38,158 nt of DNA from Woeseiaceae bacterium (GTDB taxonomy: Bacteria; Pseudomonadota; Gammaproteobacteria; Steroidobacterales; Woeseiaceae): NCBI GenBank assembly GCA_028289545.1, contig JANQPG010000046.1:1-38158 (forward strand), read 5' to 3'. Below, piece by piece: positions 33,203 through 38,158 of the stretch. A program made the position numbers and the translations under genes. Numbering within the stretch: position 1 is the first letter of the stretch; the number at the start of each line of letters is the position of its first letter. The notes beneath the pieces are model-generated. The model saw nothing but the letters and a program-made list of their open reading frames with translations, was not told where the DNA came from and searched no databases.

Positions 33203-34147
33203 ATGAGTGAGATTGACATCCTGGTCAGTGAAGTCGGCCCACGGGACGGACTTCAAAGCCTGAGTACCGTGCTGCCGACGGCGACGAAGCTCGACTGGAT
33301 TCGCGCCCAGGCGGCAGCGGGTTGTCGCGAGATAGAAGTCGGCTCTTTTGTGCCGCCCAAACTCCTCCCGCAAATGGCGGACACGGCCGAGGTTGTTGCC
33401 GCGGCGCTCAAGATACCCGACCTGACCGTTGCGGTACTCGTACCCAACCTGCGCGGCGCAGAGAACGCGCTGGCCACCGGCGCGCACAAAATCTCCATCC
33501 CGTTTTCGGTCAGCGAAACACACAGCCTCAAGAACGTCCGCCGCTCGCACGAGCAGATGTTCGAGGAAGTTGCGCGTATTGCGGAGCGCGTCCGCGAGGT
33601 CGAGCCGGACAGACGGCCACATTTCGAGGCCGGGTTATCGACGGCTTTCGGCTGCACGCTGGAGGGGCCGGTCAGCGAAGACCTCGTGGTCCAATCCGCC
33701 GAGCGGCTCATGGAAGCCGGCGTTGCAGAGGTTGGGCTCTCCGATACGACCGGCTACGCAAACCCCGGGCAGGTCAGACGCCTCATCCGCAAGGTCCGCG
33801 CGGCCGTCGGCGACGAGCACGTGACGGGCGTGCATCTGCACAACACCCGCGGGCTGGGCCTCGCGAATGCGCTCGCCGCCATCGATGAAGGCATTACGAC
33901 GATCGACAGCTCCCTGGGCGGTATCGGCGGCTGCCCGTTTGCCCCGGGCGCGAGCGGCAACATCGTGACCGAAGACCTCGTGTTCATGCTCGAAGCCATG
34001 GGCTTGAGGACCGGCATCGATGTGGAGAAGCTGCTGGAAGTCCGGTCTATACTTCGGCAGGCTCTGCCGGACGAGCCGCTGTATGGCTTTGTGCCCGATG
34101 CCGGCACGCCCAAAGGATTCAACACGGATCTGAATACCGCAGCCTGA
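33203..34147 (+). CDS. HMG-CoA-lyase-like enzyme (DRE-TIM metallolyase)
   Basis: A 314-residue DRE-TIM barrel lyase. The first strand has SEVGPRDGLQ (Arg14-Asp15), HLHNTRGLGLANA carries metal-binding His211 and His213, and the lid loop IGGCPFAPGASGNIVTED has catalytic-type Cys244. Authentic HMG-CoA lyases read HCHDTYG; here HNTRG replaces it, with Asp to Asn and Tyr to Arg. Cleavage of a different 3-hydroxy-3-alkyl acyl-CoA, such as a citramalyl- or methylmalyl-type ester, is therefore plausible. Known for the family is retro-aldol release of acetyl-CoA plus a keto acid. It stands first in a plus-strand run with an amidohydrolase-fold protein and an acyl-CoA ligase, with gaps of 8 and 17 bases, opposite the CoA-transferase. 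Confidence 0.83.
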   Translation: MSEIDILVSEVGPRDGLQSLSTVLPTATKLDWIRAQAAAGCREIEVGSFVPPKLLPQMADTAEVVAAALKIPDLTVAVLVPNLRGAENALATGAHKISIPFSVSETHSLKNVRRSHEQMFEEVARIAERVREVEPDRRPHFEAGLSTAFGCTLEGPVSEDLVVQSAERLMEAGVAEVGLSDTTGYANPGQVRRLIRKVRAAVGDEHVTGVHLHNTRGLGLANALAAIDEGITTIDSSLGGIGGCPFAPGASGNIVTEDLVFMLEAMGLRTGIDVEKLLEVRSILRQALPDEPLYGFVPDAGTPKGFNTDLNTAA

Positions 34148-34155
34148 GGTCCCCG

Positions 34156-35037
34156 ATGTCCGAACCATCGTCTGAACTTGAAAACATTGGCGCCATCGAC
34201 GCCGTCGTCAACATCTGGACTGAAGAAGCGCTCAGGCATCGCCCCGACTGGGCCGAAGAGTTTTTTTCCGGCAAGATGCGCGCAAAGAACAGCCTCATGG
34301 CTGGACTGACCCTCGAACAGATGATCGAGCGGATGGATACGGCCGGCATCGAGCACGGCTTTCTGATTGCCGCCAAGTCCGGCCGGCCCGGGCTCAAGGG
34401 TTGTTATCACATGCCGCCGCAGGTGGTGGCGGACGCGGTAGCGAAGTATCCCGAGAGATTTTCGGGGATGATCGGCATCGACCCGTTTACGGGCATGGAC
34501 GGTGTGCGGGAGCTCGAGTACGCCGTGAAAGAGCTGGGCTTCATTGGCGCGCACCTGTACCCGCACTGGTTCGAACTCGCTCCGGACGAGGCGAAGTACT
34601 ACCCGTTCTACGCCAAATGTGTCGAACTCGACGTCCCGATACAAATGCAGGTCGGTCAGTCGATGATCTACTCGAAAGACCATCGCTGCCGCAGCGTCGG
34701 CCAGCCGATCAAGCTGGACGCCGTTGCCTGTGACTTCCCCGAACTCAAGCTGATCGGCATCCACGTGGGCATTCCCTGGACCGACGAAATGATTGCGATG
34801 GCCTGGAAGCACGAAAACGTGTTCATCGGCTGCGACGCGCACTCGCCAAAATACTGGCCGCAGAGTTTTGTCCATTACATCAACAGCTACGGTCAGGACA
34901 AGGTCATCTTCGGCACGGACTTCCCGGTACTCGACTTCAAGCGCACGATGGACGAAATACTTGCGCTCGGCTTCAAACCCGAGGTCTTGCCGAAACTGCT
35001 GCGCGACAATACGCGACGGATTTACCAACTCGACTGA
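34156..35037 (+). CDS. Amidohydrolase-2 (TIM-barrel) family protein lacking the N-terminal HxH
   Basis: A 293-residue protein of the ACMSD/gamma-resorcylate-decarboxylase/OMA-hydratase type barrel. Conserved late features are SGMIGIDPFTGMDGVRELE, FIGAHLYPHWF (His133), LIGIHVGIPW (His203), and IFGTDFPVLDFKR (Asp255). The opening metal site, normally IDxHxH, reads IDAVVNIW, so both histidines are replaced (Val17, Asn19). Either the metal is bound by fewer ligands or the enzyme works without it. The start is ATG 34156, eight bases after the lyase gene. A decarboxylase or hydratase in the same pathway is the most natural guess. Confidence 0.8.
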   Translation: MSEPSSELENIGAIDAVVNIWTEEALRHRPDWAEEFFSGKMRAKNSLMAGLTLEQMIERMDTAGIEHGFLIAAKSGRPGLKGCYHMPPQVVADAVAKYPERFSGMIGIDPFTGMDGVRELEYAVKELGFIGAHLYPHWFELAPDEAKYYPFYAKCVELDVPIQMQVGQSMIYSKDHRCRSVGQPIKLDAVACDFPELKLIGIHVGIPWTDEMIAMAWKHENVFIGCDAHSPKYWPQSFVHYINSYGQDKVIFGTDFPVLDFKRTMDEILALGFKPEVLPKLLRDNTRRIYQLD

Positions 35038-35054
35038 CCGAGGTCGGCATCTTC

Positions 35055-36491
35055 ATGAATCTCGCCGACATTCTGCGCATCAACGCAGCCAACCACGGCG
35101 ACTGGCCGGCCATCGTTTACCGCGGCGAGACCATCGACTACGCGGAAGCGTTCAGGCGCGTGCAGAGTTACGCCGCACAGCTCAATGTGGCCGGTGCGTC
35201 GGTCGGCAGCAGGATTGGCCTTTGCATGAAAGACCATCCGGCGCATCTGCTCGCGCACTTTTCCGTGGCGCACGTCGGCGCAATCATCGTGCCGATCGAT
35301 CATCGATGGACCGCCGCCGAGAAAACGCGTGCGGCCGAAGCTTTTGGGCTCGAGCTGCTGCTCGCGGACGACGACGGGGATGACGGCTCGAGCGACGATG
35401 CAGGCGTACGTACGCTCTCGCTCGTCGAGTGTTCCGGGAGCCCGAGCACCGCAATCGTCGAGACCAACGACGCGCCACTCCTGATCTCACTGTCTTCAGG
35501 CACCACGGGCCGCCCGAAAGGCGCGCTCGTCACGCACGAAAACCTGTACGAACGCTTCGTCAGTCAGTGGGCGGCCATCGGCTACGACTCGCGCGACTGC
35601 TTTGCCCTTCTGACGCCGCTTTTTTTCGGCGCCGGGCGCTCGTTCGGCATGAGCATGCTGACGGCAGGCGGTACGGTCTTGCTGGCACCGCCGCCGCTCA
35701 GGCCGCCGGAGATCGTCGAAGTGCTGCAAAGACCGGAAGTAACGGCAAGTTTTCTGCCACCCACGTTGTTGCGGCGCCTGTTGCCACTGCACGAAGAGGG
35801 CGCCCTGCTCGCCCACCTCGACTACCTGATCGTGAGCGGAGAGCCGCTGCACGCCGGCGAAGCCGCCGAGTGCCTGGACAAGATCTGTCCCAATATTTAC
35901 AGCTACTACGCATCCAGCGAAGGCGGCGGGATTTCGGTTCTGAGAGCTGCGGAGATCCGCGACTATGCGGCCACCGTCGGGCTGCCGACCTTTCGCACGG
36001 ACGTCGAGATCGTAGACGCCGAAGACAATCCGCTCCCGGCCGGAACCGTCGGGCGGCTGCGCTACCGCGGTCCCGGGGTGGCGCGGCAGTTTCTCGACGA
36101 AAACGGCGAACTGCAGGCGGCCGACACAAATGGCTGGTTCTACCCGGGTGATCTGGCCGAACGGCTCGACAACGGCATGCTGGCGCTGCGCGGCCGCGAC
36201 AAGGACGTCATCATCCGCGGCGGCGTCAACATCTATCCCGCCGAGATCGAACAAACCCTGCAGGGCCTGGACGGCGTTACGGAGGCGGCCGTGCTCGGCC
36301 TGAACGACCGGGAGCGCGGCGAAATCGTAGTGGCGTTTGTGGCGGGTCCCCGGGTGCCCGACGCGGATACGCTGACCAGCCATTGCAAAGACCGGCTGGC
36401 GCCGTACAAGATTCCCCAGGAGTTTCGCCTGCTCGACGAACTGCCAAGGCGCAGTTCCGGCAAGATCGACAAGCAGGCGCTCACGCTGTGA
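35055..36491 (+). CDS. Acyl-CoA ligase (class I adenylate-forming enzyme)
   Basis: A 478-residue AMP-forming ligase that would join CoA to a carboxylic acid using ATP. The P-loop is SLSSGTTGRPKG (145-156), A5 is YYASSEGGG, the hinge/A7 region is GWFYPGDLAERLDNG, A8 is LRGRDKDVIIRGGVNIYP, and the A10 Lys lies in RRSSGKIDK near the C-terminus. The ATG 35055 lies 17 bases after the amidohydrolase gene with GAGG upstream. It ends overlapping the second CpcT/CpeT-like gene by GTGA. An acidic insertion (DDDGDDGSSDD, about 105-115) is noticeable. It most likely activates the island's substrate or an early intermediate; the specificity cannot be read. Confidence 0.9.
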   Translation: MNLADILRINAANHGDWPAIVYRGETIDYAEAFRRVQSYAAQLNVAGASVGSRIGLCMKDHPAHLLAHFSVAHVGAIIVPIDHRWTAAEKTRAAEAFGLELLLADDDGDDGSSDDAGVRTLSLVECSGSPSTAIVETNDAPLLISLSSGTTGRPKGALVTHENLYERFVSQWAAIGYDSRDCFALLTPLFFGAGRSFGMSMLTAGGTVLLAPPPLRPPEIVEVLQRPEVTASFLPPTLLRRLLPLHEEGALLAHLDYLIVSGEPLHAGEAAECLDKICPNIYSYYASSEGGGISVLRAAEIRDYAATVGLPTFRTDVEIVDAEDNPLPAGTVGRLRYRGPGVARQFLDENGELQAADTNGWFYPGDLAERLDNGMLALRGRDKDVIIRGGVNIYPAEIEQTLQGLDGVTEAAVLGLNDRERGEIVVAFVAGPRVPDADTLTSHCKDRLAPYKIPQEFRLLDELPRRSSGKIDKQALTL

Positions 36492-37132
36492 GTCCGCTTG
36501 CCCGCGCTACTTGCGGCGCGCTGCTCGCGATGAGTGTATCGATGCCTGCGACGGCGGCACATGCCGACGAGAACTCCGCGGAGCAGGTTGCCGACGCCAT
36601 GCTAGGCACCTGGGTTGCGGACGATAACCGCTTCGTCGACCGGCGCATCCGGGTACACGCTCCAGCGCTCGGTGCCGTCGTCGTCTATCTGCAGCTCAAT
36701 CAAGGCGAAGACCGCACCCTCTACCGGCAGCGCATTCTACTGCTCGAGAGCGATCCTGACACGGGCAAGGTCCGTCAGCGCGCCTTCGCCCTGCTCGAAC
36801 CCGACGCGTTCGTCGATGCAGCTCCGGACCACCCCGGATTCGCCTCTCTGGAATGGGAGGACCTTTCCGCAGGTTTCGACGAAGCTTGCGCCCAGTCGTG
36901 GGAAAGGCGCGGCGACGGCTGGTTCGGCTACGTGGACCCCGAGCGCTGCCGCATCCATTCGAAACACGGCGGCGAGATCCGCCGTATCGAGGCGGAAACC
37001 TGGATTCGCGGGACCGAACTCAGACTGGCCGAACGAGGTTTCGATGCTGACGGAGAGCGCCAGCTGTTTGGCACGTCTCCCGGCGAGTGGCTGACACTGA
37101 CTCGCCGGGAGGAGGATCGCGGCGCCGACTAG
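36488..37132 (+). CDS. Exported CpcT/CpeT-fold protein (second copy)
   Basis: A 214-residue protein starting at GTG 36488, which overlaps the ligase stop. The longer reading to 36383 is a shadow inside the ligase. The signal peptide is VSPLARATCGALLAMSVSMP, with cleavage near ATAA-HA. Mature features are AMLGTWVADDNRFVDRR, LYRQRILLLESD, and CAQSWERRGDGWFGYVDPERCRIHS followed by ETWIRGTELRLAERGFDADG. The order YRQR ... C...W...FxGxxxPxxC ... (D/R)xGxDxxG is that of CpcT/CpeT/DUF1001 proteins. It is the closer match of the two copies in the window. As this is not a phycobilisome organism, the ligand is unknown. Translational coupling to a catabolic ligase is unusual for a would-be lyase. Confidence 0.7.
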   Translation: MSPLARATCGALLAMSVSMPATAAHADENSAEQVADAMLGTWVADDNRFVDRRIRVHAPALGAVVVYLQLNQGEDRTLYRQRILLLESDPDTGKVRQRAFALLEPDAFVDAAPDHPGFASLEWEDLSAGFDEACAQSWERRGDGWFGYVDPERCRIHSKHGGEIRRIEAETWIRGTELRLAERGFDADGERQLFGTSPGEWLTLTRREEDRGAD

Positions 37133-38082
37133 TGCTCGTGATCGCCGTCGTGATGATGGTGATGATGCGTGCCGTCCGCATGCGTATGGCCCCCGCGCCG
37201 CAGCATCGTATCCTCGAAGTCTTCCGGCCCGTGCGGATGGTTGTGCGATTTGTTGACGCACCACTTGTAGAGAATCGGATCCCGACGCGCAAGCCTTGCC
37301 GCCGCGCGGTCGTGGTTCTCGTCGGGTGTGCTCCACGGGTTGTAGTGGAAGTGGTTGAAGAGTTTCGAATCCGTGCGGCCAATCGCAATACAGCCCAGCT
37401 CGCTCGCGAAGGCCCCGTGGTTGATGTACGGCGGCCGCCAGAAGTAGCCGCCGGTCGGCAGATCGCCGAACTGCATCATCCATGACGTGCCCCACAGGTG
37501 ATAACCCTCTTCGGCGCAATCGTGATAGGAGATGTTGTCCTGGTGAAAATGCGGCGTCATACAGTACAGGAACGTCATTGCGAACGTCTGCGGGTTGAAG
37601 TTCAGGAGCTTGATCATGCAGCCGGAGGCCACTGACGGACTGACCAGGTTGCCGGGCGCCCAGACGATGTCGGCATACGTGTCGACGTCGTGGTAAAGCT
37701 CGGTCCGCGACAGCGGATGGTGCTCGTCACTTTCGACAAGACTCGGCTCACCCGTGTTGTACATCATCAGCAGCAGCGCACCCTGCTCGGAGCTGATCGC
37801 GGGCATGGAGTAACCGGCGGGTACAAAGAAATAGTGGCCGCGACCGCAGAGCTTGTCGCCAACCTGAATGTTTCCCTCGACGACGATGAACTCCAGCTCG
37901 GAGTAGCTGAAGCCCGGCGGCTGGCTGTAGCCGCCGCTCAGCTGCACGGTCATTGTGCACGAACCGATTTCGGTGTCGAGACTCAGCATCTTGTACTGAA
38001 AGCCGCTGCCGAAACCCGGCAGCGTCATGTTCTTGAAGTGTACGTCGCGGTCGCAGAAGGGTTCGATGTGTGGTCTTGTCAT
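37129..38082 (-). CDS. Bicupin protein with a polyhistidine C-terminal tail
   Basis: A 317-residue two-cupin-domain protein, possibly DUF4437-like. The first cupin has ELEFIVVEGNIQVGDKLCGRGHYFFVPAG. The second has MTPHFHQDNISYHDCAEEGYHLWG, GYFWRPPYINHGAFASE and FNHFHYNPWSTP, rich in His and Glu as for a metal centre. The last 20 or so residues read THADGTHHHHHHDGDHEH in part, a natural His-run tail like that of metal-storage or metal-delivery proteins. The ATG is at 38082. It overlaps the convergent CpcT/CpeT-like gene by 4 bases. It may be a dioxygenase, isomerase or metal-binding protein. No signal peptide is seen. Confidence 0.78.
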   Translation of the reverse strand: MTRPHIEPFCDRDVHFKNMTLPGFGSGFQYKMLSLDTEIGSCTMTVQLSGGYSQPPGFSYSELEFIVVEGNIQVGDKLCGRGHYFFVPAGYSMPAISSEQGALLLMMYNTGEPSLVESDEHHPLSRTELYHDVDTYADIVWAPGNLVSPSVASGCMIKLLNFNPQTFAMTFLYCMTPHFHQDNISYHDCAEEGYHLWGTSWMMQFGDLPTGGYFWRPPYINHGAFASELGCIAIGRTDSKLFNHFHYNPWSTPDENHDRAAARLARRDPILYKWCVNKSHNHPHGPEDFEDTMLRRGGHTHADGTHHHHHHDGDHEH

Positions 38083-38095
38083 GATTGGGCTCCCG

Positions 38096-38158
38096 CTAGT
38101 AGACGACTTTGTGTTCGCGATCGGGTTTGACCGGCAGTTCCTCGTCGGGAATCTTGAC
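38096..38158 (-). CDS. Partial CDS, C-terminal 20 residues only
   Basis: The minus strand from the window edge reads open for 20 codons ending HKVVY and a TAG stop at 38096-38098 (preceded by KIPDEELPVKPDRE). It ends 13 bases before the bicupin start, which is the spacing expected of an upstream gene in the same operon. The fragment is too short to identify. Confidence 0.4.
   Translation of the reverse strand, partial: VKIPDEELPVKPDREHKVVY

Noticed and set aside
36488..37132. Phycobiliprotein chromophore lyase function
   Set aside because: The fold resemblance is real, but there is a signal peptide and no phycobiliprotein or bilin synthesis gene, so only the fold is reported.
37140..37180. 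Simple-sequence (GATGATG-like) repeat tract
   Set aside because: It is the codon run encoding the histidine tail of the bicupin protein, not an independent repeat.

Overview
The window looks like a high-GC chromosomal segment (about 60% by eye) from an aerobic, heterotrophic gammaproteobacterium. The evidence is a TonB-dependent receptor, many periplasmic signal peptides, dense short-spaced operons and a load of catabolic enzymes. The exact lineage cannot be read from it. I see no rRNA, tRNA, CRISPR array, transposase, integrase or phage gene, and no recognisable transcriptional regulator.

Layout. (1) 171-11497, all plus strand: a long catabolic run with two DUF1838 exported proteins, an FAD aromatic-type monooxygenase, an Asp/Glu-racemase/maleate-isomerase family protein, two MFS transporters, two glyoxalase-fold (VOC) proteins, a zinc-free MDR reductase, an alpha/beta-hydrolase-fold protein, a small membrane protein, a DUF1330 protein and a nitrilase-superfamily amidase. 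(2) 11504-18508, mostly minus: two calycin/DUF3598-like paralogs, a VAO-type FAD oxidoreductase, an exported CpcT/CpeT-fold protein, a Sel1-repeat protein and two hypothetical envelope proteins. One plus-strand MDR reductase interrupts it. (3) 18735-21478, plus: a fumarate-reductase-type flavoprotein translationally coupled to an MmgE/PrpD dehydratase. (4) 21525-24896, minus: SDR, HapK-like, membrane protein, a small hypothetical and a SAM methyltransferase. (5) 25185-28673, plus: TonB-dependent receptor, strong terminator, Bcr/CflA-type exporter. (6) 28618-38158: an exported double-VOC protein (minus), a LeuC/LeuD-like hydro-lyase pair (plus), a class III CoA-transferase (minus), an HMG-CoA-lyase-like enzyme, an amidohydrolase-fold protein, an acyl-CoA ligase and a second CpcT/CpeT-like protein (plus), then a His-tailed bicupin (minus) and the end of another minus-strand gene.

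Reading it together, this is most simply a large degradation island for an unidentified organic, probably aromatic or terpenoid-like, substrate. Uptake would use the TonB receptor and MFS carriers. Oxidation and reduction would use the FAD and MDR enzymes. Downstream carbon chemistry would run by hydration/isomerisation (LeuCD-like, PrpD-like), CoA activation (CaiB-like, AMP ligase) and retro-aldol cleavage (HMG-CoA-lyase-like). The substrate and pathway order are inference.

The most striking feature is non-coding. Six copies of a 16-bp AT-rich dyad, G[AT]TATA-N4-[TC]ATA[AT]C with some half-site mismatches, sit just upstream of gene starts. They precede both DUF1838 genes, the TonB receptor and the LeuC-like gene, and lie between the FAD oxidase and MDR genes and between the CoA-transferase and HMG-CoA-lyase-like genes. 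This suggests that one trans-acting regulator encoded outside the window controls the whole island. Several protein families are also present in pairs: DUF1838, DUF3598-like, MDR, CpcT/CpeT-like and the 220-residue membrane protein.
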